From VBAS01 sp963773465 (GTDB lineage Bacteria > Bacteroidota > Bacteroidia > Chitinophagales > Chitinophagaceae): a stretch of 64,000 bases of DNA. Every line of letters starts with the position of its first letter. The first letter of the stretch is position 1. Location of the stretch: contig CAVZBF010000001.1 of assembly GCA_963773465.1 (NCBI GenBank), forward strand, positions 1,178,001-1,242,000. Direction: 5' to 3'. Shown here piece by piece: positions 35,061 through 43,762 of the stretch. Position numbers and translations under genes: made by a program. A model generated the notes under the pieces. The model saw nothing but the letters and a program-made list of their open reading frames with translations. It searched no databases and had not been told where the DNA came from.

Positions 35061-35822
35061 TTATTTGATCCCAAATATTCTTTGTGGATCATATACGATT
35101 TGTTTTTTCGGGAATCGCTGTACATTTTTGCCTTCCGGTAACTCCTTATCGTAATACACAATTATTTCATTATGCTCTCCATCGTGGTAATAAAGCCTGT
35201 TTTTATCAACCCCTGCAATAGCCGCATCCTTTTTCTTAGGATCATAATAAACCAAATGAAAAGACGGTACTTTTTCAAAGATCACAGGGTTGGCCAATGC
35301 ACTATCTACTATCATCATCTGGTTTAATTCATTATTCTTCACATTGAGTATCGTATGTACTTTTATTGCAGATGTTCCAATTCTTTGGATATGCCAGGTA
35401 TCCCTGTTAGCAGATTTAAAATCAACAAAAAGAAAACTGTCTTTATTGTTACCTGTCATTTTGCCCAGATGCAACATCCGTACATCATGCATATTGATGG
35501 AGTCGCTTCCAAGATAATTTTCTGAATATCGCATTTGCCTTCTATCGGGCACTGTAGTTAAATAAAGGACATTGTCTGACCCATCATTGCTTACAAAAAG
35601 GTATTCTACTTCAATTAACTTTTTACTGCTACTGATCGCAGGTTGCTGCTTTGATCTGAGTTCATACCTTTCATTTTCTTCTTCAACATAGTATTCCCGG
35701 ATATAATAATCGTAAGTGTCGTCGATAGTGATAAAAGGACCGGTGTTGGATGACATGGAAGGGTATACCCTGCAAGCCTGGACCTGCAGTATCAAACAGG
35801 TATATAGTAAGAATCTCTTCAT
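35061..35822 (-). CDS. Lipoprotein of unknown function (operon gene 2)
   Basis: 253 residues. Lipobox LQVQAC (Cys17) predicts lipid anchoring. The mature part is beta-rich and acidic: ITIDDTYDYYIREYYVEEENERYEL, VEYLFVSNDGSDNVLYLTTVPDRR, VVYYDKELPEG. No family recognised. Its ATG overlaps the stop of the preceding gene by 4 bp (ATGA), and it ends 17 bp before the M19-like gene. With an outer-membrane barrel upstream and downstream it may be part of an envelope complex. Confidence 0.75.
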   Translation of the reverse strand: MKRFLLYTCLILQVQACRVYPSMSSNTGPFITIDDTYDYYIREYYVEEENERYELRSKQQPAISSSKKLIEVEYLFVSNDGSDNVLYLTTVPDRRQMRYSENYLGSDSINMHDVRMLHLGKMTGNNKDSFLFVDFKSANRDTWHIQRIGTSAIKVHTILNVKNNELNQMMIVDSALANPVIFEKVPSFHLVYYDPKKKDAAIAGVDKNRLYYHDGEHNEIIVYYDKELPEGKNVQRFPKKQIVYDPQRIFGIK

Positions 35823-36814
35823 TGTAAACCGATTTTATTATAAGCAGAATAATAGCTTGCATTGATCACCCAATGCGCCGGATAAGGTACAATATGGTAT
35901 GAGTCGGACAATCCCCAATGTATCCTGTGCTGTATATCCTGGTCAACATAATTAAACGTACGGATGTTCAATCCGTAACCGCGGGAGGGATGAGCAATAT
36001 TTAATGACCAAAGGCTTCTGTTATAAAATTTCTGTTCTCCCTTACGGTATTGAATATAAGCCAGGTTCATTTTGTTTGAAACCTCGAAAGCGGATTGTGC
36101 GTAACCGGTAAATTTATGATACCCCAGTTCTATTGTCTCAGCCAAACTATTGCGTGCGCCATTGTAGCTTAGCGTTCCTCCACCTGTATAATAGCGGTCT
36201 TTTCGATCACCCAGGTAAATGTCTGCAAATGGCCATCCGCCATCGTTGTAGTAGGAAAGCTGCATTCTGCTTACATGCAAATTAAAAAAACCTATCCGTT
36301 GAAATGTTTTTTTCTTATCGGTAGAAAAGATAAGATTACTGCCCACAGATACCGAATGATCAAATGGATTTTGTAATGCGGGTTGAACAAAATTTGCAAA
36401 GTAATATAACGGCACATTTCTGCGGCTAATGCTATTCGCATTAGTCAATTGATGCCGGTTCTTAAAACCAGTCGTAGCAGTAATTGCTGTTATTACATCA
36501 AGACAAAAACGGGACTTGCCTTTATCATTCCTGCTTCCAAACCCGCCATTGTAACATTGCAATTCTGTATTAAGTGCAGGATACATCCAACTGCCTAAAA
36601 AATCGGAACCCACACCAGCATTGAGTGATAAGCGAATATTGATGGCTGGGTTTGCTTTCATTCCACCTTCGATGGTAGTTTTAAATGAGAAACCATACTG
36701 AAATCCATGTTCATTATGGTTAAGAAAAGTTTTGCTTTGAGCTGATGTAACAGCATAAAACGATTGCAATAATAAAATCATAAAAACCTGATTGAAGATA
36801 TGAATCCTGATCAT
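35819..36814 (-). CDS. Probable outer-membrane beta-barrel protein (operon gene 1)
   Basis: 331 residues. Signal peptide ending SFYAVTSAQ, then alternating strands typical of barrels (INIRLSLNAGVGSDFLGSW, HSVSVGSNLIFSTDKK, TGGGTLSYNGARNSLAETIELGYHKFTGYAQSAFEVSNKMNLAYIQYR). About 14 strands are plausible. Family unknown. First gene of the four-gene operon; the palindromic promoter at 37062-37108 lies about 250 bp upstream. It overlaps the lipoprotein gene by 4 bp. Confidence 0.75.
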   Translation of the reverse strand: MIRIHIFNQVFMILLLQSFYAVTSAQSKTFLNHNEHGFQYGFSFKTTIEGGMKANPAINIRLSLNAGVGSDFLGSWMYPALNTELQCYNGGFGSRNDKGKSRFCLDVITAITATTGFKNRHQLTNANSISRRNVPLYYFANFVQPALQNPFDHSVSVGSNLIFSTDKKKTFQRIGFFNLHVSRMQLSYYNDGGWPFADIYLGDRKDRYYTGGGTLSYNGARNSLAETIELGYHKFTGYAQSAFEVSNKMNLAYIQYRKGEQKFYNRSLWSLNIAHPSRGYGLNIRTFNYVDQDIQHRIHWGLSDSYHIVPYPAHWVINASYYSAYNKIGLQ

Positions 36815-37061
36815 CGTCGATTCCCTCGCGGTTTTAAGAAAATATTAATACAAGTCACAATGAGTGTGGACCCTGTTTGTAATTTATAATATATGAGTTT
36901 ATCTTAAGTTAATTAATTTGAACATTTCTGTTGTTTGCCAAGCTACTCAACAGGAATAAAATCCGGAAGGGTGTTTATACCGGATTAAAACGTGTAAACA
37001 ACCGGGCCGTTGTCAGGCAGTTTTTACTGGGAAAGGTTAATGGTTAGGAGAAACAGTTTAC

Positions 37062-37108
37062 TAAATATAAAGTATAAGGAATAATAAGTCAATACCCCGA
37101 AGGAGGTA
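37062..37108 (-). promoter_or_regulatory. Palindrome plus -33/-7 promoter (regulon site 6)
   Basis: The palindrome 37093-37108 (TACCCCG, AA, GGAGGTA on the plus strand) is followed on the minus strand by TTG (37092-37090), exactly 20 nt, then TATATTTA (37069-37062). It would drive the M19-like operon with a leader of about 245 nt. Otherwise the 384-bp gap 36815-37198 holds no gene. Confidence 0.72.
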
Positions 37109-37198
37109 TTTATTTATTCCCTCAGTGCCTTTCATCAATCTGTAATAAAATATTTATGTTGTGAAGGTGCGCAATTCAGAAAATAAGCTGAAATAGAA

Positions 37199-37774
37199 TT
37201 ATTGAATTCTTGAAACAGAAATAATAGTTACCGGAGGTTTGAAGTATTGCGCCTGTTCCGGGTATAGTTGTTGAATTTTTCTTACCACATCCATGCCGCT
37301 GATCACTTTTCCAAATGCTGCAAAACCCTGGCCATCGGGATTTCTTTTGCCTCCAAAATCCAAAGATGGCTGATCGTTAATGCAAATAAAAAAACTGCAG
37401 GTAGCTGATGCCGGTGTGCTTCTTGCCATTGAAACGGTTCCATCAAGGTGATGCAATCCGGTTTGTTGGGTCGTTTCTAGCGGTATCGCTGGAAGTTGTT
37501 TTAGTGAATCCACATTCCCGCCCTGGATCACTTCTATTTTCACAGCGTTATTGGGCTGGTTAGCCATTGTAACTGCACGAAAGAAAGAACTGCTGTCATA
37601 TAAGCGGGCATCAACATATTTTAAAAAGTTGGCCACAGTCACCGGCGCCTTATCGGCATAAAGCTCAACAGTAATAGTACCCAATGAGGTTTGTATTAAA
37701 CATCTTGTTGTTTTCTGCACAGACACAGAGTTTATAGCAATAAATGCAATGAATACGAGAAAAATTCTTTTCAT
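37199..37774 (-). CDS. Peptidyl-prolyl cis-trans isomerase, cyclophilin type, secreted
   Basis: About 191 residues. ATG 37774 begins a signal peptide (KRIFLVFIAFIAINSVS); 37789 is an alternative. The cyclophilin fold is clear: LIQTSLGTITVELYADKAPVTVANFLKYV, FFRAV with the catalytic Arg, VIQGGN, a middle GTVSMAR...ATCSFFICINDQPSLDFGG and FAAFGKVISGMDVV. It speeds proline isomerisation of periplasmic proteins. Single gene. Confidence 0.93.
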   Translation of the reverse strand: MKRIFLVFIAFIAINSVSVQKTTRCLIQTSLGTITVELYADKAPVTVANFLKYVDARLYDSSSFFRAVTMANQPNNAVKIEVIQGGNVDSLKQLPAIPLETTQQTGLHHLDGTVSMARSTPASATCSFFICINDQPSLDFGGKRNPDGQGFAAFGKVISGMDVVRKIQQLYPEQAQYFKPPVTIISVSRIQ

Positions 37775-37880
37775 GCATCTAAAATACAAATTATGAATTA
37801 TGATCCGTTAGCTATCGGATGCAGAGAGATGAATTGAAGTGAGGAGAGACATTTATGGCTGATAATTCTTAATTCATCAT

Positions 37881-38177
37881 TTACTTGCGCACCTTACCGA
37901 TAACTGCACCAAGCAGATCGACTACTTCTTGCTGAATGATACCGATCTGTTCAATCTCTTCTCCTGCTCTCCAATGTGATCCTTCTCTTACCAGGGTAAG
38001 ACGTTGCGTTCCTTTTCCCGACTGAAGGAGCACATCGTAGGTTCCCGTAAGTTGTCCATCCCATGAAATGGTTTCGGCAAGCGCCGCTTTGTAAAATACA
38101 TTGTTATGAGTGAATGTGGTTGTGAAAACCAGGTGCTCGATAGTATCTGGTCCCCCAGTGACGAGTTGGTAGTCCAT
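37881..38177 (-). CDS. Small protein of unknown function
   Basis: 98 residues, no signal peptide. The first part has beta strands (HLVFTTTFTHNNVFYKAALAETISWDGQLTGTYDVLL), followed by a helical C-terminus (EIEQIGIIQQEVVDLLGAVIG). No family recognised, but the composition looks like a folded single-domain protein. It lies alone between the cyclophilin gene and a dispersed repeat; a degenerate CCGATAGCTATCGG copy (37803-37820) lies just downstream. Confidence 0.68.
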   Translation of the reverse strand: MDYQLVTGGPDTIEHLVFTTTFTHNNVFYKAALAETISWDGQLTGTYDVLLQSGKGTQRLTLVREGSHWRAGEEIEQIGIIQQEVVDLLGAVIGKVRK

Positions 38178-38270
38178 ATTGATTTGTTTATTCTATTAAG
38201 TTAGGAAAAACTTTTAATTGTGAACCGCCCAATTTATGAACGGATGGTTTTCAGTTCGTCCGGGTTTTGA

Positions 38271-38342
38271 ACTACGGAGACACTATGGCACGGAGAGACA
38301 CAAAGAACGCTGTGTTACTTTGTGCCCCCTGCCTCCGTGGTT
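38271..38342. repeat. CCACGGAG-family repeat, copy 3
   Basis: Left end ACTACGGAGACAC, right end GCCTCCGTGGTT, with CACGGAGAGACACAAAG inside. It fills the divergent gap upstream of the hydrolase gene. Confidence 0.75.
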
Positions 38343-38444
38343 ATCCTTGAATTATTATTCAAACTATCTCGCTATCGACTAATGGTGACTAATGCTGATG
38401 CTATTTTAGTTCTTAACTTCATCATCGCTAAAGCACCAATAAAA

Positions 38445-39101
38445 ATGAAGTCAAAGTCTTTATCGATAAAAGTTTCTCCGGCTATCGGCAATGTGTCGGC
38501 AGAACTGATCGGGGGGCCAAAAAGCAAATGCATCATGACATTAGCGCATGGCGCCGGCGCCGGCATGCACCATTCTTTTATGCTAACGCTGGCACAGTCG
38601 TTGGCTGAAGAAAACATTGCTACATTACGCTTCAATTTTCCTTTTACAGAAAACAAAAAAGGAAGACCGGACAGCCCCGCAGTTGCGCATCAAACGATCG
38701 AAGCAGCAATTTTAAAAACACAAAAATTATTTCCGAAGCTTCCTCTTTTTGTCGCAGGAAAATCGTTCGGCGGCAGAATGACCTCTCAATATATGGCCGC
38801 TAAGCCCAACGAGACAGTAAAGGGGATCGTTTTTTATGGGTTTCCTTTACACGCTCCGGGCAAACCTTCCATTGAACGAGCGGAACATTTAAAAGACGTA
38901 AGATCACCAATGCTTTTTTTACAAGGCTCAAAAGATGAATTTGCCACCTGGAAGCTGATAACCAAAGTATGTGCATCGCTTCCGCTTGCAGAACTGATAA
39001 AAATAGAAGGAGCGAATCATGGTTTTAAAGCGGGTAAGCAGGATATCATGAAGCAGCTTACAGGGCTCACAAATGAATGGATCGAAAAAAATATTTCTTA
39101 A
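38445..39101 (+). CDS. Alpha/beta hydrolase, KANL3/Tex30-like (dienelactone hydrolase relative)
   Basis: About 218 residues from ATG 38445; the longer frame starting at 38322 runs through the dispersed repeat. Features: LAHGAGAGMHHSFM (oxyanion region), FNFPFTENKKGRPD, nucleophile elbow VAGKSFGGRM (Ser), acid in LQGSKDEFA, and catalytic His in IEGANHGFK. This small hydrolase class is widespread and its substrates are mostly unknown. The DUF2007 gene follows by 11 bp and is probably co-transcribed. Confidence 0.9.
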   Translation: MKSKSLSIKVSPAIGNVSAELIGGPKSKCIMTLAHGAGAGMHHSFMLTLAQSLAEENIATLRFNFPFTENKKGRPDSPAVAHQTIEAAILKTQKLFPKLPLFVAGKSFGGRMTSQYMAAKPNETVKGIVFYGFPLHAPGKPSIERAEHLKDVRSPMLFLQGSKDEFATWKLITKVCASLPLAELIKIEGANHGFKAGKQDIMKQLTGLTNEWIEKNIS

Positions 39102-39112
39102 ATCAAATTTTC

Positions 39113-39313
39113 ATGCAACAAGATCATACAATCGTTCTTTCCATATATAATGACATAGTGGAAGCTAATGTAGCCCAGGAAAAATTAAAAGCAAACGGTA
39201 TAGATTCTTTCCTCGAAAATGAAAACGTGATGGGATTAAATCCCCTGGGCGGAATAGAGCTGAAAATATTTTCAACGGATAAAGAAGCAGCTGAAAAAGT
39301 TTTAGGTAGATAA
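39113..39313 (+). CDS. DUF2007-family small protein
   Basis: 66 residues. The pattern TIVLSIYNDIVEANVAQEKLKANGIDSFLENEN and GGIELKIFSTDKEAAEKVLG is that of the DUF2007/putative signal-transducing family: a short ferredoxin-like domain. ATG 39113 is used; the longer frame from 39077 overlaps the hydrolase gene. Function unknown. Confidence 0.85.
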   Translation: MQQDHTIVLSIYNDIVEANVAQEKLKANGIDSFLENENVMGLNPLGGIELKIFSTDKEAAEKVLGR

Positions 39314-39428
39314 TTGGTTCATCTTGCAAATAACCGGGAATTAAACCTGCCATTTCTTCAATAAAAAGCATCCTGGCGCAGCGATAAATTTTTTATACAA
39401 AAAATTTATAAATTCTTTATCTTGACTC

Positions 39429-41102
39429 ATGCCACTGCATTCCTTTTCCCGCTTTCACCCTTTTGTGTATATCATTGGGATATCAGGGCTTTTATTTATT
39501 CCCTTCCTTGGAAATGTGCATCTTTTCGACCTTGATGAAATCAATTTCGCAGAATGCTCACGGGAAATGATTCTGACAAATGATTACACAAGCGTGCAAA
39601 TTGACTTTCTGCCTTTTTATGAAAAGCCCCCGTTGTTTTTCTGGATGCAAAGCATAGCTATGAAAATTTTTGGTATCAATGAATTTGCCGCCCGGTTTCC
39701 CAACGCCGTTTGCGGTATCATCACACTGTTGGTTGTGTTTAGTTGCGGAAAAAGAGTTTATGGTGAGCGGTTTGGTATTTATTGGGCACTGGCTTATGCC
39801 GGTTCTATTTTCCCCAATATGTATTTTAAATCTGGCATTATAGACCCCTGGTTCAACCTGTTTACTTTTCTGTCAATCTATTATTTGATTTTATACCACT
39901 GGAAAAGAAATGGGTTTGACAAGGTGGGACTCACAAAGAATCCATGGATATATGTTGTATGCTCGGGTGTGTTTATGGGTCTCGCTATATTAATGAAAGG
40001 TCCGGCGGCGCTGATCGTTTTTTTGCTGCTTTTGGGTGTGTACTTTATCTATAATCGTTTCAGGTTTTATTTCGGATGGGGGCATGCAGGTTTATTTTTA
40101 ATTGTTACAATGCTCGTTACTTCTGCCTGGTATGCATACGAAACAATAAGGCATGGAGCTTCATTCTTCAATGAATTTATAAAATATCAATACCGTCTTT
40201 TTACCACTCACGATGCGGGCCAGAAAGGTTTTCCCGGCTACCATTTTATAGTAATTCTGATTGGTTGTTTTCCTGCTTCTTTGTTTGCTATTCCTTCTTT
40301 TTTTAAAACAAAGTACAGCAGCCGTTATGAAAAAGACTTTAAGAAATGGATGATTTTTCTTTTTTGGGTGGTGCTGATCCTGTTCACTTTTGTTCAATCC
40401 CGCATTGTACATTATTCATCACTTGCCTGGTTCCCGGTTACGTTCTTAGCCGCTTATTCTTTTTATAAATGGGAATTGAAAGAAATGAACCATGGTCGAT
40501 ACACTGGTATTTTGATATCCATTGTTGGCGGATTTATGACGCTGGTATTGATTGCTATTCCCATCGTTGGGATGAACATACAAAAACTGATCCCTTATGT
40601 AAAAAATAAATTTGCCCGGGCGAATATGGAAGCGCAGGTTAACTGGACGGGTCTGGAAAGTCTTGCCGGCATACTGCTTATTGTTACAATCATTATTGGT
40701 TTGCGAAAATTCAAAAGGAAAGAGAATTTCAAATCTGCAGTAATATTTTTTTGCGGTACAGCCCTTGCTATCTTTTCGGCATCTGCATTGATTGTACCGA
40801 GAATAGAAAAATATTCGCAGGGCGCCGCCATTGAATTTTTTCAACAAATGCAGGGCCAGGACTGTTATGTAAAAGCGATTGGATATAAAAGCTATGCAGA
40901 TCTTTTTTATACACAAAAAGAAAAACCGGTAAATCAAAACTATTATAACCTGGAATGGCTGCTGGCAGGCGATATTGACAAACCGGTATATTTTGTAACA
41001 AAGCTGACCCGGCTTGAAAGATTTTCCAATTATACGGAACTGAAGGAACTGTACCGGAAAAATGGCTTTGTATTTTTAAAGCGGGAGAGGCCTTCGTTCT
41101 GA
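39429..41102 (+). CDS. Glycosyltransferase, GT39/ArnT-like integral membrane protein
   Basis: 557 residues with about twelve membrane segments. The first periplasmic loop carries DLDEINFAECSREM and EKPPLFFWMQ, the acidic-and-Pro motif set of the dolichyl-phosphate-mannose mannosyltransferase/ArnT superfamily; FGINEFAARFPNAVCG follows. Such enzymes transfer sugars from polyprenyl-phosphate carriers to lipids or proteins on the periplasmic side. Acceptor unknown. The start at 39429 follows an AT-rich hairpin (39384-39409). Single gene. Confidence 0.9.
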   Translation: MPLHSFSRFHPFVYIIGISGLLFIPFLGNVHLFDLDEINFAECSREMILTNDYTSVQIDFLPFYEKPPLFFWMQSIAMKIFGINEFAARFPNAVCGIITLLVVFSCGKRVYGERFGIYWALAYAGSIFPNMYFKSGIIDPWFNLFTFLSIYYLILYHWKRNGFDKVGLTKNPWIYVVCSGVFMGLAILMKGPAALIVFLLLLGVYFIYNRFRFYFGWGHAGLFLIVTMLVTSAWYAYETIRHGASFFNEFIKYQYRLFTTHDAGQKGFPGYHFIVILIGCFPASLFAIPSFFKTKYSSRYEKDFKKWMIFLFWVVLILFTFVQSRIVHYSSLAWFPVTFLAAYSFYKWELKEMNHGRYTGILISIVGGFMTLVLIAIPIVGMNIQKLIPYVKNKFARANMEAQVNWTGLESLAGILLIVTIIIGLRKFKRKENFKSAVIFFCGTALAIFSASALIVPRIEKYSQGAAIEFFQQMQGQDCYVKAIGYKSYADLFYTQKEKPVNQNYYNLEWLLAGDIDKPVYFVTKLTRLERFSNYTELKELYRKNGFVFLKRERPSF

Positions 41103-41133
41103 AGAGACAAGGCATGCCTGGTCTGTACAGAAA

Positions 41134-41202
41134 CCGGAAGTCAGAAGTCAGGCGATTAACAACAATCTTCATTGTCAGGAAACTTCTGACTTCCAACTTC
41201 GG
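41134..41202. repeat. GAAGTCAGAAGT inverted repeat
   Basis: GAAGTCAGAAGT at 41137-41148 and its exact complement at 41182-41193, flanked by CCGGAAG and CTTCGG. It is similar in style to the GGAGTC repeat inside hutU. The rest of the 626-bp gap 41103-41728 has no supported gene apart from a strong hairpin at 41467. Confidence 0.7.
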
Positions 41203-41466
41203 ACCTCTGCTAAACTTAACACGTGCAAAAAAGCATTGTGACGAGTGCAAGCGTAATAATGATGATCTGTTTCATAATAGATGTTTTTTTTATTTGAATA
41301 ATAAATGGTGAGAAAGATTTTATTAATGATGTATATCGACTAAATAAATTCTTTCACAAGAATACTTCATAAATGAAAACATCAAAACGGTTTGTCAATA
41401 AACAACAGGTTATCGTAAACCAACAGCACACAAGTGAAGTACAGTGGTACAAATTCTGTAAAATAG

Positions 41467-41497
41467 AAAGTCCCCTGGTAGAAACCAGGGGACTTTT
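41467..41497. terminator. Strong bidirectional terminator hairpin
   Basis: A 13-bp perfect stem (AAAGTCCCCTGGT 41467-41479 with ACCAGGGGACTTT 41484-41496), a 4-nt loop and a T tract. It lies 365 bp after the GT39 gene and 232 bp beyond the stop of the minus-strand gene at 41729; it could serve either or an unseen short RNA. Confidence 0.75.
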
Positions 41498-41728
41498 CGG
41501 TAAATAATTTACCATTAAACCTTATCCTATGAAAATTCAGGTCTAATGTATATAATTAAAGTTGGAATTAACAACTTTAGTTTCTGTATTTTCTACCATT
41601 ATTTGCAGAAAAAATGGGATCCCAAAAGTATTTTTCCTATGCTGACCTTGTTTCCGGTATCAAGCAAGATAAATTTTGACCCAGGACAACTATTTTATAT
41701 TGCCTTCGACAACTTATGCGGAGTTGCT

Positions 41729-41968
41729 TCAGTTCTTTTGATTCTTCTGAATCCTTTTCCTTTGTCTTCTGCGGGGCGTATCATCGGCCTCATCTTTCAA
41801 TGAAGACTGTGCATCATTACCCAACCCCGTATCATCATAGCCCGGACCCACATTCGATAAAGATTTATCACTGTCTGTATTAAAATCTTCATCGAGTTGT
41901 TGCGGTAAAATTTTTGCTGGTGAAGAATCCTTCTTGCCCGGTTTCTTGTCATTATCTTTTTGTTGCAT
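41729..41968 (-). CDS. Small highly charged protein
   Basis: 79 residues with a Lys-rich start (QQKDNDKKPGKKDSSPAK), an Asp/Gly-rich middle (NVGPGYDDTGLGNDAQS) and an Arg-rich end (PRRRQRKRIQKNQ). It looks disordered; no family recognised. Support comes from the clean ATG, the coherent charged pattern, and its position before the ECF sigma gene on the opposite strand. Could still be spurious. Confidence 0.5.
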   Translation of the reverse strand: MQQKDNDKKPGKKDSSPAKILPQQLDEDFNTDSDKSLSNVGPGYDDTGLGNDAQSSLKDEADDTPRRRQRKRIQKNQKN

Positions 41969-42213
41969 ATCTTACTGTTTAATCAGGTAACTAAATTGTT
42001 TTAGAAGTTATTATTTACCTGAAATTATAATGCCAGATTATTAGCGTTCGGTGCTTAATAACCAGGATACCTGGCTGTAAGACGCGGCAGCGATTAACCC
42101 TTATTTCCCGAATATAATCATCATGGTGTAACGTTTTCGACCTTTGCCACTCTAATGAGGAAACGGTATGCGTAAATGACCGAGCTTTGTGCACAGAATA
42201 AAAATAGTTGACT

Positions 42214-42876
42214 ATGGAAATGATCAAACAGCCTGATACGAGCACAGATACAGAACTGATCAGCCGGATCCGGAATGGAGAAAGGGAATTATTTGAGATC
42301 CTGATAAAAAGGAATAACCCCTATTTATATAAAATAGGAATGTCGTATGGTTATAAACATGAAGATGTGGAAGACCTGATGCAGGAAACATTTATTGCCG
42401 CTTACCTGAATCTTGAAAAATTTGAAGGTCGCTCAACTTTTAAAACCTGGATAACGAGGATCATGCTGAATCAATGTTACCAGAAAACACAGAAATTAAG
42501 TTTTAAAAATGAGAAGACAAACGCCATCATTAATGAAAAAACAACGCCTATGTTTGAAAGCAATCAATCGTCGGATACTTATAAATCTGTTCTGAATAAT
42601 GAATTAAACAATATTGTCGGCAATGCTCTTATTTCAATTCCATTTGAATACAGAATGGTTTTTTCGCTCAGGGAATTGAACGGAATGAGCACTGCAGAAA
42701 CTGCAGAAGTGCTGGACATCTCAGAAACAAATGTAAAAGTGCGCCTGAACCGCGCCAAGCACATGCTGCGGGATAAAGTAGAAAAAATGTATTCCCCGGA
42801 CGATATTTTTGAATTCAATCTTATTTACTGTAACAAGGTAACTGATGGAGTAATGAAAGCTATAAATAACTTATAG
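42214..42876 (+). CDS. ECF-type RNA polymerase sigma factor
   Basis: About 220 residues; ATG 42214 is chosen over the TTG at 42208. Region 2 (ELFEILIKRNNPYLYKIGMSYGYKHEDVEDLMQETFIAAYLNLEKFEGRSTFKTWITRIMLN) and region 4 (IPFEYRMVFSLRELNGMSTAETAEVLDISETNVKVRLNRAKHMLRDKV) are complete. The C-terminal tail is about 30 residues longer than in minimal ECF factors. No anti-sigma gene follows; the next gene is a divergent cupin. Its own promoter and targets are not evident from sequence. Confidence 0.93.
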   Translation: MEMIKQPDTSTDTELISRIRNGERELFEILIKRNNPYLYKIGMSYGYKHEDVEDLMQETFIAAYLNLEKFEGRSTFKTWITRIMLNQCYQKTQKLSFKNEKTNAIINEKTTPMFESNQSSDTYKSVLNNELNNIVGNALISIPFEYRMVFSLRELNGMSTAETAEVLDISETNVKVRLNRAKHMLRDKVEKMYSPDDIFEFNLIYCNKVTDGVMKAINNL

Positions 42877-42933
42877 CAGGATTTCTTTCAATCGGGCTTG
42901 ATCAGCGTACATTTTGTTCCTTTCTTCCTGGAT

Positions 42934-43335
42934 TTAATCCTCGTATCCGCTTTTGATAACAGTGGAGATCATTTTGAACTGTTCATTCGCATTAAAACAA
43001 TGCGGCGCATGAGCTGGGATTACAATACCATCCCCTGTTCTAAGCAAGTAATCTTTTTCATTAATAACGACTTCTGCTACTCCATCAATTATCTGGACAA
43101 AGGTGTCAAAAGGAGAAGTTTTTTCTGCTAATTCTTCGCCTGTGTCAAAAGATGTGACGGTGACATTTCCTGTAGTCTTTTTGATAATTGTCTTGCTGAG
43201 CACGGCGTGGGGCACATATTCGATGATTTCAACGATTATATGCACTTTTGATTTTACTATTTCTGTTGAAAGGGCAGGATTGCCTCCATTACTCTTATCG
43301 GCAAGATTAGTAAGAAGATTTTTGTCTTTTTCCAT
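42934..43335 (-). CDS. Cupin-domain protein
   Basis: 133 residues. The cupin barrel is clear: SPFDTFVQIIDGVAEVVINEKDYLLRTGDGIVIPAHAPHCFNA, with PAHAPH in the second motif. In the first motif the usual metal-binding His residues are replaced by Asp and Phe, so metal binding is uncertain. Small single-domain cupins serve as sensors or isomerases. It converges with the sigma factor gene across 57 bp. Confidence 0.88.
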   Translation of the reverse strand: MEKDKNLLTNLADKSNGGNPALSTEIVKSKVHIIVEIIEYVPHAVLSKTIIKKTTGNVTVTSFDTGEELAEKTSPFDTFVQIIDGVAEVVINEKDYLLRTGDGIVIPAHAPHCFNANEQFKMISTVIKSGYED

Positions 43336-43762
43336 TATTTGTATCTATTCAGTTGGAATAGTATGTAAAGGTCTGCTTGTTTACCGTGTTTTATGTTATA
43401 CAACTTTAGAAAAAAGTTGTATTATTCACACATTTATTACTGCAGTAAAAGAAGCACCGGGTGATACTTTGTTTCATCAAATGCCAGTAATAGACTCTCC
43501 CGGAGTTCACCAGCATTAAAAATCTATGAATAATATAAGGTTCTTAAAAAATTGTATAACAACTCTCCAGGCTTAAACACTCAATTTTATAAACTGGCCT
43601 CCATATGGGGCTTTGTATAGGATTCTAAAGAAATTCTTGGCCGCATTTGTAACTTTTATTTACATAATCCACTCTATTTCTTATGTACCCATTAAATAAA
43701 AGACTTACTCAGAATGGGGCTATAGTTTGAGAAACAGTAATTCTTACAGCTAAATTTTTTTT
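43336..43762. other. Intergenic region without a supported gene
   Basis: 427 bp between the cupin gene and the cytochrome gene. Short overlapping frames have no protein-like composition. No operator, hairpin or repeat stands out. Confidence 0.5.

Noticed and set aside
38322..38444. 41-residue N-terminal extension of the hydrolase
   Set aside because: Part overlaps the dispersed repeat and lacks protein-like pattern; ATG 38445 fits the family start.
41546..41803. Plus-strand frame of 85 residues
   Set aside because: Antisense in part to the small charged gene and without folded-protein pattern.
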